From: Nectonema munidae
Taxonomy: Eukaryota > Nematomorpha > Nectonematoida > Nectonematidae
DNA: 64,000 nucleotides
Assembly (NCBI GenBank): GCA_030549495.1
Contig: JAUIRK010000058.1
Location: 529,749 to 593,748, forward strand
Direction: 5' to 3'
A program made the translations under genes and the position numbers. The notes under the pieces are model-generated. The model was not told the DNA's origin. It did no database searches and was given only the letters and a program-made list of their open reading frames with translations. How positions within the stretch are numbered: position 1 is the stretch's first letter; every line of letters starts with the position of its first letter. Positions 1 to 12,353 of this stretch are shown in pieces.

Positions 1-235
1 AATTGGTTTTACCTCAATTTTAAGTCTTTTATAAACCATTCATTCCTATTCCTCTATGTAAACGCGCCTTGTATTGTCCTAGGCAAGTTTCAAAATCCAT
101 GGAAAGAATTTAATGTAGAGAAAGCACGTAATTTTTTCCTTTTTTTTTCATATGCACGCTTTGAAAGGCTAATTCCATTTGAATAATCCTGATGTTCCTT
201 CAAAATGTTTCTGTATTAACTGGCAAAAAGTCTAA

Positions 236-393
236 TTAACCCATTTACGACCAATGTTCCTATTTTGGAACATAAATAATTTCATCTTCATCTGCTTTTT
301 TCAATGACGTTGAATATAAATCGTCTGCGTTTTTAGATATCGTCTGCTTTTTTTTTAGATATCGTCTGCTTTGCTTGGTCTTAAATGGGTTAA
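236..393. mobile_element. piggyBac-type MITE (TTAA-flanked), copy 1
   Basis: The element is flanked by TTAA on both sides and its ends are inverted repeats (CCCATTTACGACCAA on the left, TTGGTCTTAAATGGG on the right). TTAA duplication with CCC...GGG ends is the hallmark of piggyBac superfamily elements. At about 150 bp it is non-autonomous. The interior repeats ATCGTCTGC-type words. Further copies lie at 15639, 27544, 30543 and 30677. Confidence 0.8.
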
Positions 394-3300
394 ATAGTTT
401 TTTTCGTGACCGACTTTTTGTAGATTGACAATTGGTTGAAGGCGCAAGCGCATATATTGAAATAACTGATGGGGGGGATTTTTTAAATTGATATATGCTC
501 AAAGAATTTTGTAATTTGTTCTAAAGTGTTCATTTTTTAACTAAAAGTTATTTTTTTTAATTTGTATTTATAAATAAGCCAAAATTATTTGGTAACGAGG
601 GCTACTTACCATTGAATTGGTTATCTTGTTTGTTAGTTATTGACATTTTGAAATGGTATAAATTAATTTGCATATTAGCAATTACAGGTTGACTATGCAA
701 ATTCAAGAATATTTTTTATTATATAATTAATTTGTCGAATTAAAATAAAGATACAAGTAAAACAAAAATTATTCACTTTATTGACCTAAAACTGTTTTTA
801 GTATTATGCATAAATATAACATAACTTTTATCAGCGTTTAGAATTTAGATTTGTGCAAAAAATAATCCAATTTATTTCTTTAATACCCTTTGAATGAAAT
901 TAATGTGGTTCAGATTAATGCTATCTATCAGTAATACTTATTCAGAAAGAATATTGTTTTTTAGTAAAAAGTTTCCCTTGCTTTTATGCGATCAAGCAAA
1001 CGCTGTGAGTCTCGAGATGAAATAGCTAAAAGTTCCCAATCTCCAAGACAACATTTTATATTTTAATTAATGTAAATGATCCAATCGATTTAATATAGCT
1101 AAAGAAATTTTTTATGGATTTATTTGTCTTTAAAATATACAATCAAATTAAAGCAGCGTTTTTTAAAAATATTTTATGTGTGTTAATAAAATTCAGAATT
1201 GAATTATATAAACTTTATCATCAAAAGATGAGATGTTAGATGATTTTCCTTTCACATTCAAATTGGGGACATCCTTTACTCCTTGTTTCATGGGTCACTT
1301 GAAAGACACTAGAAAAGTTTGTCAATATAAATAAAAGAATCAATTGGAATTATTTGTATATTTTTGATTGAATGGAGAAGTATAAAGGAATTACGGGCGT
1401 TTTCATTTTTCACCATCTTTAACTTTATCTGTGAAAACTTTAACTTTGAAATTTATTCAATACTCTTTAGTGTGTCTTCAATCAATTCCTAGTTGGCCAG
1501 CCATGTATTGTGTTTAAGACAAGAATCGCTGATTTTATCGTGCTTTTGTCATAAGATATTTCCATTTGCTAAATCTACAAAATCATAAATTAGAAGTTTA
1601 GATAAAAAGATTGCCAATTTTAATTATTTTTTCTCGCAAACTCCTCTCACCATTATTGTTTGCAGTGTTTATCAAAAACTTATTACAATACAAAATCGCA
1701 TCCTAACCTTTTTATTAGTTCTAAGTTATGCTATACATCTTATCTTGCATTGATTGGAAGTAGTAGACCACATAAAAACAATGTGATTTATTTCTCACAA
1801 TATTGATTTGACATCTCTTAACATGAGAGAGAATATATTTGCTTGATGTGTTTCATGCTTTTTCAGAATTTATATACACATATATTAATCTTTTTACAAT
1901 GAAGGCAAATCGAAAGAAAATTATTATTTTGAATGCGACACTCACTTATTTTTAAGGATGCTTATTATGCATCTACTTCCTTCTCTGATGTCGTGAATAG
2001 AAGCAACATTCGAAAACTGTCAAAATAAGTGGAGCTAGTTTAAATTTTATATCTTCAAAGTTTATAGTTTTGAACAGGTATACCCATTCATATGTGTATT
2101 CATTCATATGTGTACTTAGCACAAGTGCTGTCCGGGGTGGGTCAGGAGCGACTTCAGCACATATTTGAGAGGTGTGGGCGTTGGACTTGAGGTTGTCAAC
2201 ATTTACCTACACGTGTTGCGCGTTGAATTGCGAATGTTAAGACTAAGATCGCAAGCTTATTCTTAGAGTGTATTCCAACGTTGATGTCAAGGAATGAATC
2301 TTTTTATTTGCCTTAAAAGTTTAAACGACATTGTCAATTACCCCTGCAATCAGACATCTCTCTTGGTGGCCAACATTTTTATGAAAAGTTTTCTGTGCAA
2401 TTTATTTTAAACAAATGATGCTCCCACGGTTTTTGCTGCCTAGGGCAGAGTGCTATAACAGAGCTACCCAAGAGTTTGATCAGAGTGACGCTCGTGGACC
2501 AAGAAATGAAAATCGCCTCCTTTGAATATAATTTCATTGAAGTAGGCAGATTCTTGAAAATTTTGATCCTTGAAGGATTTACCTCAAAAGAGGCAGCGGG
2601 GGAAGTCATCTCAAAATTTTGATGACTCCTACTATGGAATCAATATTTTTTGTGAATCCAACTCATGACTTTGAAGTCACATCTGGATATGTTTTCTCTG
2701 ACTTCAGCTTTTAAGCTTAGCTTTCATTTATCTATATTTTTTCTGACTTCTCTTACATTGATCTATAGTGGAAGTAAACAGAAATAACGTATTTTGCATG
2801 GTATAGAAAGTAGCAACGTTACCTCCACCACGAAAGATAGGCAACTTTTTCATTTCAGAGTGTAGATTTTGAAATCAACGCCATCATTTTTTGGTGGGTA
2901 TGAACTAAAATTGAGATCATACGTTTCATTGCTCGTAAAATCTGGTCGTATTCATTTTTTAAGCTTTAAGCCCAAGTTTTTTTTAACTTTGACATTTATC
3001 TCGTTAAAACATTTTCAAAAGCATCTTGACATATAATTTCTAGATAATCGTTTGATATAAATCGTTCTCTCATTTGCTTTAAATCTGGACAAAGTGTTAT
3101 TGATATATAGAATATTTTCTAGAATTTTTAACTATATACTTTTGTTTATTATAATATATTCATTTTTAAAAGTTTTTGATATAAAAACATCCAAAGTAAA
3201 AAACAATTATTAATTGCTAATAAACCACCCGTATTGAACTAATTTCTAATTTATTATTATTTGAAAACGGGGTTTTCTTATTGTCTATAGAAACTTTTCT

Positions 3301-4369
3301 TTGAAAATATTTGAAATGATATTTTAAAACTTATTACAACGAGAAATTTGTCTCTACCAATAGAGATTAGTTTTTTAAGTTTTGAAATATCCATTTTTAT
3401 ACAGAGTTTAGTGAAAAATTTAAGGCAGTATAGAAGAGCCCACACCTCCCAAATATTTGTGACAAAAACTAATATGAAATTAAAGAGTTTAACAATAATT
3501 AAATTTTTCTATAACATGTTTACATATTTGCAAATCATTTAGCCTAATATGATGGAGGCCATTTTTAAAGGTACAAAATACAATAAAATATATAAAATAA
3601 TTAGTCCTAATTTGGTAGTCAACATATAGTAGTCAATTGCATAAATGTAAATTTGGGTTGTATAAATAAAAATTTGAGTTGCCAAAAAGTTATTCAAGCT
3701 GAAAAGTGCATTCCAACTCATTCTTGCCTCTTACTTATCGAATTAATTCTCATATACAAGTATAAGAAGCCTGAAGAGTACTACTATCACAAACAAGACT
3801 GTAACAGACGCATAAAAAATATAAAATTTTTTTTTAATTACTTTCCATTTCGTTCACATTATTTGATCTTGGTATCAGTCTCTTAATCTTGATTTTATGC
3901 AAAAAACAAGTTTCCAATTGCATTCACATCAGGTGAATATATGTAGTCAAGAATAGCGTATGGATATTTTTACTACGTTGAAATATTTAGAAATTTGTTT
4001 TTATAGTTGTATATGGGGGAAAAATTGATTCGATAAGTGATCGATCAGTAAGTAATAATAAGTTGGAATAAACTTTTCAACTTGAATAAATTAATGCCTA
4101 ATTTTTCCATATTTTTCTAATAAATTTGTGAACAACCAAAATTTTATTTATTCACTTGACTATAAAAAATTGAAGAGATTTATTAGTTAAAACTTTTTAT
4201 GAAATGTTTGTGAATTTGCTCTAAATTCAACACCTGAATTAATTCACTTTGAAACTCCCAATACAAAGAGTAGGTTCCGTAACATTTTATTGAACAGCAT
4301 ATATTTTTTTCAATTTATACTTTGCCATTCATTATGGGTTAATGAACGTTATTCTTATATAAATCCTCT
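394..4369. other. A+T-rich non-coding stretch
   Basis: Only short chance reading frames are present and no protein family was recognised on either strand. Nothing here could be supported as a gene, RNA or named repeat. An untypically G-rich patch at about 2115-2200 stands out from its surroundings but has no recognisable content. Confidence 0.5.
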
Positions 4370-4490
4370 TTAACCCTTTCAAGCTCTAACGGTTAAAAGG
4401 TCTCTCTTTAACCTTTTCAGGTTTCCTTTCTCTTTCAATGAACTTTTTATTTTATGGGCACCGTTGTTCCATTGTGCTTGAAAGGGCTAA
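4370..4490. mobile_element. Second family of TTAA-type MITE
   Basis: TTAA-CCCTTTCAAGC on the left is answered by GCTTGAAAGGG-cTAA on the right, about 120 bp apart. The TTAA target and CCC/GGG ends suggest another piggyBac-like miniature element. The interior differs from the copy at 236, and one flanking TTAA has changed. Confidence 0.55.
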
Positions 4491-6542
4491 AAATGATATC
4501 TTACAAAAATGTGTGAAAGACTCATTTGAATGTGAGAGACATTGAGAAAGATCTGAAGTGGCATAAACTCTTTGGCTATTTGTAAGATATTTGTTTTCGT
4601 ATATTATATATGTAAATACTAAATACTAGCATATACATGCATTCACATATAGATATACATTTATACGCGTTTCTTGAATCCATATTTCATGTGTGCATGC
4701 ATCTTGTTTAGGAGTTGATCATTCACCCATCCATTTTTATCATCATGTTTCTTTGAATGTAACAAGCAATGGACTTGAGAACCTATAAAATTCAATCAAT
4801 CAATTCATTCTTAAAAAAAGATATGTATCAAATACGTGTTCCTTCATTTTGGCTCTAAAATGAGATTTATTTGAGCAGAGAAAAGTCACTGCACAACGAA
4901 ACTGTGTTAGAGGGAGAAGCATTCTCAATAAAAGAAGACCTATCTATGAATGCCTACATATTTTCATTACAAGAGAACTCCCTCTCCACGCCCCTAACAA
5001 AGAAGAGCTTTTTAATTTTTTTTATAAATTCCTTGTAGTGAATGCTTTTATACTGAAACGAATGAATATCGCATATGTTTATGTTTTGACATAGGTGACA
5101 GTTTATTTGCCGGACTGCAGATCGAATGCGCTTTGTTTGAGGAATATTTTGGTGGGTATGAGAGTTGGTGTGAATTTAAGCAATCCGAGGCCTGTGGGTC
5201 TTTTCTTGCTGCACTGCTGTTTGTTTACAAAATTTTGGGCAAAGAGATATGAAGAATGATTCTGCCCATTTTCTTACCTGTGTGTTTTCGATCCAAAGCT
5301 TAAATTTTAGTACAGTAACATGCAAATTACTGTTTACGTTTAATCTTTAAGATATTTTTGTAAAACTTTAATTCTTATAATTTTGTACATTAGTTTAAAT
5401 ATTAGTATTTTATAATTTATAATTTTGTATATTAGTTTAAATTAGTTTAAAGAAGCAAAAGTTTTTATGGCCACCACTGAGAAATAAATCCTTTGAAAAA
5501 AGCATCATATCTTTCATGATTAAATAATGTTTTCGAGGTATAACGTTCGCTATACTTCCTTCCTTTAGGTCTTAAAACATATTTTGAGCCATAAGCACAA
5601 AACTCAATTTTATTTCATCGCTGTGAATACATTTTAGTCTATCAGACATACTCTAAAGTACTTCTTCCTTTGTTCACAATAATTTTTTTTTAATTGAACG
5701 TTTGTCAAAACTGATTTTTTTTAGCTGAAATACAAATTAAATTTTTTTTTTTGTAATTGAAATATTTCTTGATTGATTAATTATTTTCATACATTACTTG
5801 TCTTGAAGACAAATTAATTGGTCATTTAATTAGGATGTTTTTAATATCTTAGAATATCTTTATACTTTTTAATGAAGGCAATGCATGACCGATTTTTGCC
5901 TTATTTGCAATAGTTCCTGTACTTTAAATTCAAAATATTTTAAGAAACATTACTTCTAGATAATCTAACTAAACAATTTAGCTATAGCCCTTTGACTTCC
6001 ATTTATTAACAGAGATACGACTTTAGGTCTTAATTCTAATGCTATTTAAAGCATAAATGATCAAATCTCAAAACTCAAGCAAACGAAAGATTTTATGATA
6101 AAAACAGGAGATTTTCAAAAATTTATCATTAAGAAAAATATGAATATAAATAAAGAATTTTTTATAAAAATAAAAATATTTATATGAATAAAGTTATCTC
6201 GCCGAAAACTTTTGCACGTCATTTTTAATAAATAATCAATAGGAATAAATTCTTCTATAAATATAAAAAGATTAAAGTTTTGAATTTTTACTAATATAAA
6301 AATGAATACTTAAATGTTTATATTTTTAGAATTTAATTCTTAAAAAAATAATAAAAACAAAAAGTTGTGGCCGAAAAACAAAAAAAACCACGATAAATTT
6401 CATTATGATTTCAAGCTTTGACTGTATAAAAAATTAATACTAAAAAATAACGAATTTCTCTTTCTTTCACTGATTTACCTTCTTCAAATTCTTTGTTTTT
6501 TAGTATTTTTCAAAAAGAAAGTAGAAGCTTCTTTTGCATATA
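4491..6542. other. A+T-rich non-coding stretch upstream of Misato
   Basis: No coding or repeat signature could be supported. 5375-5450 contains an imperfect short duplication of the words TTTTGTA and TTAGTTTAAAT. The part next to 6543 presumably holds the promoter and 5' UTR of the Misato gene, but no element is distinct enough to place. Confidence 0.45.
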
Positions 6543-7904
6543 ATGCCTGCGAACGAAATATTAACTCTTTCTTTTGGAGAAACTTCTAATTTTGTTACTT
6601 CTCATTTTTTCAACTTACAAAGAACCCAATTGTATAACTTGGTAGACTCTTCACTCAGTTTAGAAGATGTCTCATCCCAAGCCTTTTTTCATACTTCTCT
6701 TTCCAAAAACATTAAACCGCGCGTGATATACTCAGATTTCAAAGAAAAAGTCTGCAATCTCTCTCCTAAACTTTATGGAAATCATGATCAACCACCTTTG
6801 GAAAATTGCAATTATCAAAGATTCCTCCAGCCTAAATTTGACAATAGTATTGATGCAATTAATAAAGATGACGTAATTGCGAAAAAGAATTCTCACTGGT
6901 CTGACTTGATAAACTTTCCAATAGAATTCAAGTCGTTGGTGAACATGGACGACTGTTCATTGTCAGTTTCTTCAGAGATGTATGATTGCCACACACCCAA
7001 TCACAATAAATACATCGAGAGCTGTGAAGACAGTATTCGGTTCTTTGCTGAAGCGTGTGATTCACTCAAAAGTTTTCACATTTTGACAGATATTGGAAGC
7101 AGTTTTGCCAGATCAGCTTGCCAAATCGCAGAACATGTTAGTGACGAATTCCTCAAATCTGATTTAATTTCTATTTTTACGCCAGGGAAAAGTCGAAATG
7201 ATTATCAAGATACCGCTTGTGAGGTGGATGGAGTTTTGAATGCGCTAAGTCGTGCGTACACCTTGAAAAATCTTTATGAAAACTCTAAAGGCGTTTTACC
7301 GCTCTCTTTAACTCATTTTAACAAGAATTCTTCTTCATATGATTGTAGTGATACAGTAGTTCACACTTCTGCAATTCTTGCTACTGTATTGAGCAATGCC
7401 TTCACTGTATTTCCCATGAATAAATTGTCCATCAGTGCAATGTCTTCACACCTAAATCTTAATTGCGCCACCAAAGTCTGGCAAATGTCTTCTAAACTGG
7501 GTAACATTGCAGAGTTGATAAAGTTTTCGCCTTGCCCTCGTGAAGCGGATGATGATTATTTGTCAAGCATAGCGATAACAAGAGGAGGCATAAATATTGA
7601 GAGAATGCTTGCTAGTGATCTTGTGTTTGACTTTGACTCCTACTTACCTCTTTCTCCTCCCTTTCCTATATCAATATTTTTGGACGCATCTTTAAATGAG
7701 GTTTTCATTAAGAAGGAGATGGATTTGAATTATGGGATTCCTATTGCAACAAAAGTCTTTTCTTCTCATCACGCAAATGCTTTTTTACGCGATGTTCATG
7801 ATAAGTTTGTCAAAGTCAGTAAAGGATATCTTATCAGAGACTCACATTATATGTGTAAAGATGAAATCAACGAGATTAATTCTTTTTTTCAAGAGATTGT
7901 GTAA
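6543..7904 (+). CDS. MSTO1: Misato homologue (DML1/MSTO1 family), single exon
   Basis: A 453-residue protein in one uninterrupted frame. Misato proteins combine tubulin-like and myosin-like segments and act in mitochondrial distribution and morphology; in Drosophila the protein is needed for spindle assembly. The N-terminus (ANEILTLSFGETSNFV, then SHFFNLQ) matches the family's opening tubulin-like block. HWSDLI (about residues 118-123) and SIRFFAEACDSLKSFHIL (about 164-181), followed by an FTPG block, match the central conserved region. The length fits yeast Dml1 and is shorter than human MSTO1 (about 570). I chose the ATG at 6543; the open frame extends nine bases further but only to a TTG. 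AATAAA lies about 30 bases after the stop. RPAP1 follows on the same strand 448 bases downstream. Confidence 0.88.
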   Translation: MPANEILTLSFGETSNFVTSHFFNLQRTQLYNLVDSSLSLEDVSSQAFFHTSLSKNIKPRVIYSDFKEKVCNLSPKLYGNHDQPPLENCNYQRFLQPKFDNSIDAINKDDVIAKKNSHWSDLINFPIEFKSLVNMDDCSLSVSSEMYDCHTPNHNKYIESCEDSIRFFAEACDSLKSFHILTDIGSSFARSACQIAEHVSDEFLKSDLISIFTPGKSRNDYQDTACEVDGVLNALSRAYTLKNLYENSKGVLPLSLTHFNKNSSSYDCSDTVVHTSAILATVLSNAFTVFPMNKLSISAMSSHLNLNCATKVWQMSSKLGNIAELIKFSPCPREADDDYLSSIAITRGGINIERMLASDLVFDFDSYLPLSPPFPISIFLDASLNEVFIKKEMDLNYGIPIATKVFSSHHANAFLRDVHDKFVKVSKGYLIRDSHYMCKDEINEINSFFQEIV

Positions 7905-7934
7905 AGAATATCTTTAATTTTTCTTTGTTTTGTA

Positions 7935-7940
7935 AATAAA
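7935..7940 (+). promoter_or_regulatory. Poly(A) signal of Misato gene
   Basis: Canonical AATAAA about 30 bases beyond the Misato stop codon, the expected position for a short 3' UTR. Confidence 0.45.
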
Positions 7941-8352
7941 TTAGTTTACTCCTTCACAATGGCTCATTATCTTAACAGCGAAAGCTCTGAAAATCTTTTC
8001 AAGAAATGGCTTTCGATTAACTGCATCAATCACGTAGGGGCTTTAATATTCTTAAGGTAAACAGTGATTTATGTATCTTCATATTTACAGGATAGTTTTT
8101 AGCGCGGTTTTTGAATCGGTTCAAATCTGTCTTTGGCTTCCTAGCCCAGACATTTTCTTGCTCGGCTTTGGCGTCTTTAAAAGGAAATATATGCAATTGT
8201 ACTCATTACAAAATTAATATGTTTGTTTTTTGTTTTTTATTTGAAGTTTTATGTTTTTTTCATTTCTTGCTAGCCCTTAACATTTGCTAGTGTACCCCAG
8301 TGTTTATTGCAGTTACAAATATTTTAATGTATTTTAAATCATAAAGCTCTAA

Positions 8353-11300
8353 ATGGAAGGTAAAAAGTGTTTGGATTCAGGCAAGTGTGTAAATGCGCGT
8401 GTCGTTGAAAACATATTTACAAGTCTCGGACAACGGAATCTTAGATCGCCTGAAGAAAGTCTTAGAAAATTTGTTCCTGCATTCACTATAACTTTTGATG
8501 AGTGGAGCAGAATAGAGGAAGAAAGAAAAGTTAAAGACACACAGGAAAGTGCTTTTTCTTTGGTGTATAGAATGCGGTTTGGTGAAGCAAAAAATGCGAA
8601 GAAAAAGGCATTCAAAACTACTGTCAAATGGAAGAACAAGAGCTTGACGAATTTATCCCCTAGCCTTAATTTTAATAATAAAATGTCCGCTTTGAATAAA
8701 ACCAAATCTCTTTCAAGCCTGCCTTCCGTATATGAGGGTGCTAGTTTTTTTAATTTTAAAAACTTTGAAAGTAACAAGTTTTGTTGGATGAATCCGAAAA
8801 AAATTATTATCGACAAAGATGATGGCAGATTTGACTTATCTGGATATTTGATTGAAGGGGAATCTACGAGCAAACCTCCATCATCGGATTATGAAGGTTG
8901 TACACTTGATGAGCTGATCAACTTTCTCAAATCTTCTAACGTTGGGCAAAAGCTTTTAGCATTGAATACTCTGGCTCGAATCTTCCAACGAGCCCACAAG
9001 CATAGCATTGTGACCAAGGCTAAGAGCTTCTTTGCTCACGTATTTGATTCGAATGATGTAATCAAGTTAATTCGCATCCAACTTGACAACAGCTCCTTAA
9101 TGATCTGTTACTCTGCTATCCATGCCCTTTCGTCATTACTCTACGCTGCCATTTGCGAGCAATACTTGTTGGATAATTTTCTCTATTTTGGTTTTCTATG
9201 TTTTCCTCAAACAAAAACACCCAAGTCCAAAGCGAATCTAGTTGAGCAAACTGACGATGAAGTACTAAGCTGTGATATTGTTAAAGGAGTCGTGATTCGC
9301 TTGAATACCCTTGCCAGAGTCACTTATCTGATTAAAAAAATGGGGGCGGGTGATGCAAACTTTTTGAATCATGTGCTAGATCTTTTGATTCGAATTTGTC
9401 GAAATTCTGAAGAAGAGATTGAGTATATTTTCACCAATCACACTTCATTGCTTCTTCATTTCTTCAACAATTTTTTTTCTTTTTCTTCTATACAAGTAAA
9501 ATGGAGTTTGGAAGCATTGATTTTGTCAAAGTTATTTTTGCTATCTTCAATCTTCACATCTTCCAATAGTAAAAGTGCTCAAGATTTCATCGTAAAAATG
9601 AATATATTAGAAAAGTCTTTTTCTTTTATTCACTTTTTTGTAAGTCTCGATAAAGAAACTTTTACTGATCCCTTGTCAATTGATAGTTTTATATTCATAG
9701 CATTTGTCTATTCATGGCAAGTGTTGATATGCTATGCTGAAAAGAATAACATCATGCCAAGCTCAAATTTCTCCATTCTAGTGAATTTAGCTCGAAAAAT
9801 TTCTCTTTCTCTTGATTCTGATATCTTGAATCGAGTTCTGCACTTTAATATTGAGTTATTCTTTCTTCAATTTTTGTTTCATTTGACTTCTATTACCTTA
9901 TTTTGGATGAATGAAAATTTCTCCGAATCTCTATTTGACATTTGCTTGCATGTGCTCAATAAAATGTGCTTCTATTCTGAATTTCATGACTTTACACTTC
10001 AAACAACTTCGCTATTTTATTCTGTAATACGATTCCTGAATTGTTTCTTATCGCATAAGCAAGTGTTTTATAAAGAAAAAGTAACAACGACACTTTTTCG
10101 TTCAATTCTTTCAACCATTTTGGCTTTAGATGTTGCATCTGATTTCAAAAAACCGACATCTCTATCAAAAAATGAGCCTACTTCAAATTTTCGGTTTTTA
10201 AGCATTCCGCCTAATTACCACATCTTTCAAAACAGTATTAGTAAGTTTCTTATTTTAAAGGAGGCCTTCAAACTCTTTCTATCATCTCCAGTACATTTGA
10301 AAGAAGACGCTCCTTGCATCCTCCCTTTTTTGTCATTACAAACGTCCTTCGCATTTAAAAAAGTCAGTTTTATTCAGGATCCTGCACTTTTGACCTCATT
10401 CCTAGGATTCCTACTCCAACTGTCTAATCTCACGCTAAACCCTTTACTTGATGCCGAGGAAATTCTTCTTAATATTTTGAAGATATTTTCTTTCTTATTT
10501 TCAACTCAACTACCGACGCTTTCCCATCAAATCATAGCAAGTTTATTTCACCCTCTTCTCAAGATATGCGCTGTTTTGTTAAATCATCGAAATAACAGTG
10601 ACTTTAAAACTATCGAGTTATGTTACGTTAAATGCCTTGAAGAGATATGCTTTCAGAGAGAGCAAAAATGCATCAGGTATGGCAACACAGAAAAGGACGC
10701 TACATTATTCTTATCGGGATATAATCCAATGATCTATCAATATTTGCCTTACTGGCTCTTTTCTCCCATACAAACGTGGATTGACGTATTGAAAAGGGTA
10801 AGCAAAAGTGATACCCGAATTCCATTGTATATCGAGGAAAGAGAAATTTCCAAGGATATTTTGCCTTGCCTAAACTTAATATCGCTCATTATTGACAAAG
10901 ATGCAGCATTGGCATCGATTTTACTTCCCCAATCCCCTCTACTATACATGTACTCCCTTCACATTTTCCTGATAAGCAATACGTTGTTCTTGAACGAATT
11001 TGCTAGTATCAAACTTAAAAAGATTATATCTTATTTATTTTCTGGCGTTTCATCTCCTTTCAACGAAAATTATTTCGACAATGTTTACTCATCCCTCCTC
11101 TTCAATGAAAACACCTTCGATGACTTATTTATGAAGTTCATCTCACACTACGAAGCAGTTTCCTATTCTGATCCAGTCTTCTCTCAATTTTTAGTGTTTC
11201 CCCTTTGTCAGGACTTCGGAAGAAAGTATCAGTTGATTTTTTGGAAGAATTTTCCACACTTGGCTAATTACGTTTTTGCGGATATCGAGGAAGAAATTTG

Positions 11301-11445
11301 GACAGATCATTTGATGAAGCAAATGGAAAAGGACGACGAAGTGATCTCTCTTTATCACACGTTTTATAAAAAGCACTCAACGCGGATAAATTCCTCTTTA
11401 TTTCACTTTTTACAATTTCATCTTAAAATAAATAATACACGATAA
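8353..11445 (+). CDS. RPAP1: RNA polymerase II-associated protein 1 (RPAP1), single exon
   Basis: A 1030-residue protein in a single exon, starting at an ATG. RPAP1 acts in assembly or nuclear import of RNA polymerase II and in transcription linked to Mediator. The diagnostic block is RFDLSGYLI at about residues 159-167, followed by TLDELINFLKSS (about 184-195) and QKLLALNTLARIFQRA (about 199-214), which matches the RPAP1 C-terminal-domain signature (RFDLxGxL, then a helical-repeat start). The remainder is a long Leu/Phe-rich helical region of the kind expected for an armadillo/HEAT-like fold. It is shorter than human RPAP1 (about 1390), mostly because the N-terminal extension is short. The minus-strand reading frames overlapping it are shadows. 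Family call is strong; function rests on homology. Confidence 0.88.
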   Translation: MEGKKCLDSGKCVNARVVENIFTSLGQRNLRSPEESLRKFVPAFTITFDEWSRIEEERKVKDTQESAFSLVYRMRFGEAKNAKKKAFKTTVKWKNKSLTNLSPSLNFNNKMSALNKTKSLSSLPSVYEGASFFNFKNFESNKFCWMNPKKIIIDKDDGRFDLSGYLIEGESTSKPPSSDYEGCTLDELINFLKSSNVGQKLLALNTLARIFQRAHKHSIVTKAKSFFAHVFDSNDVIKLIRIQLDNSSLMICYSAIHALSSLLYAAICEQYLLDNFLYFGFLCFPQTKTPKSKANLVEQTDDEVLSCDIVKGVVIRLNTLARVTYLIKKMGAGDANFLNHVLDLLIRICRNSEEEIEYIFTNHTSLLLHFFNNFFSFSSIQVKWSLEALILSKLFLLSSIFTSSNSKSAQDFIVKMNILEKSFSFIHFFVSLDKETFTDPLSIDSFIFIAFVYSWQVLICYAEKNNIMPSSNFSILVNLARKISLSLDSDILNRVLHFNIELFFLQFLFHLTSITLFWMNENFSESLFDICLHVLNKMCFYSEFHDFTLQTTSLFYSVIRFLNCFLSHKQVFYKEKVTTTLFRSILSTILALDVASDFKKPTSLSKNEPTSNFRFLSIPPNYHIFQNSISKFLILKEAFKLFLSSPVHLKEDAPCILPFLSLQTSFAFKKVSFIQDPALLTSFLGFLLQLSNLTLNPLLDAEEILLNILKIFSFLFSTQLPTLSHQIIASLFHPLLKICAVLLNHRNNSDFKTIELCYVKCLEEICFQREQKCIRYGNTEKDATLFLSGYNPMIYQYLPYWLFSPIQTWIDVLKRVSKSDTRIPLYIEEREISKDILPCLNLISLIIDKDAALASILLPQSPLLYMYSLHIFLISNTLFLNEFASIKLKKIISYLFSGVSSPFNENYFDNVYSSLLFNENTFDDLFMKFISHYEAVSYSDPVFSQFLVFPLCQDFGRKYQLIFWKNFPHLANYVFADIEEEIWTDHLMKQMEKDDEVISLYHTFYKKHSTRINSSLFHFLQFHLKINNTR

Positions 11446-12344
11446 TCTTTCTTGCTTTTTGTGGTTATACCCTCCAGTGCAAGTTTGTTGTGCTGATTCT
11501 AAATATGTAACTTGTTCAAAGAAGTACATGCTTTCTATTTTTCCGATGTTTAATGTTTTTGATTTTGCAAGGAATTCTGACTTTAAAGCTATATAAAAAT
11601 TAACATGAAATAATTTTCTTTAAAAGTGATAATTCTGATGACATAATTTTTCATAGATAGGGGGTAAGCAAACTTTAACGATTTTTTTCCAAAGTTTCTC
11701 AGACAATTTTTTTAAGTTTTTCTGTAAAACCATTGAATTTTACCGTGTAGAATCCAAATCTGAAATTTATTTTAGAAAAAAATATTAATATTCATAAAAA
11801 TAAATACAAAAATTCATAGTTTTAAACTTTGAAAGCAAACAGGTATCCCAGCTTTAGACAGCATAAAAGGTATAAAAAAAAGCACCGTTAGTAAAAACAA
11901 GTTAAGTATTTTCATTCAACACATCAAACATTACGAAATCCGTATTCAAGTAATTATTATATTCTAGTATCTTCCCATAAGAAATCTGATCTACTAAGAG
12001 GAAAGGGAAGGACCCTTGATTTGACAGAATATTATTATTTGCTTCAAATCTCGTTTCCTTATGTCGAACCTCTTTAACGGTCACCTCGTCATTTTAAAAA
12101 ATCGACTATTTTATATAAAAGTTTTTTCTCAATTACAGTCATCTGTTGGCTGAGAAATGCTGTTACTTTTTAAAGTCTAAAAAGACTAAAAAGATCTCTA
12201 ATGCATTTATCCATCATTTCTGAGATTTAGTAACATAAAAAATAAAAGTGAAAAGTTATAAATGTGAAGGATTGGAGTTCTTCTAGTAGCATGTCGTCCA
12301 CTCACGGTATGATAAAATCGAGGAAATCTAAAAACATTTCATGT
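11446..12344. other. Intergenic, with one possible minus-strand exon
   Basis: Mostly A+T-rich non-coding. A minus-strand open stretch at 11943-12084 reads like part of a thioredoxin/GST-fold protein of the metaxin type (GSFPFLLVDQISYGKILEY) and ends at a GTAATG donor-like site. No partner exon was found, so it is not called as a gene. Confidence 0.3.
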
Positions 12345-12353
12345 TTCTGAATG

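Noticed and set aside
2085-2260. SINE or structured RNA in a G-rich patch
   Set aside because: No convincing promoter boxes, fold or second copy.
8349-8873. Minus-strand frame opposite the RPAP1 start
   Set aside because: Shadow of the RPAP1 coding strand.
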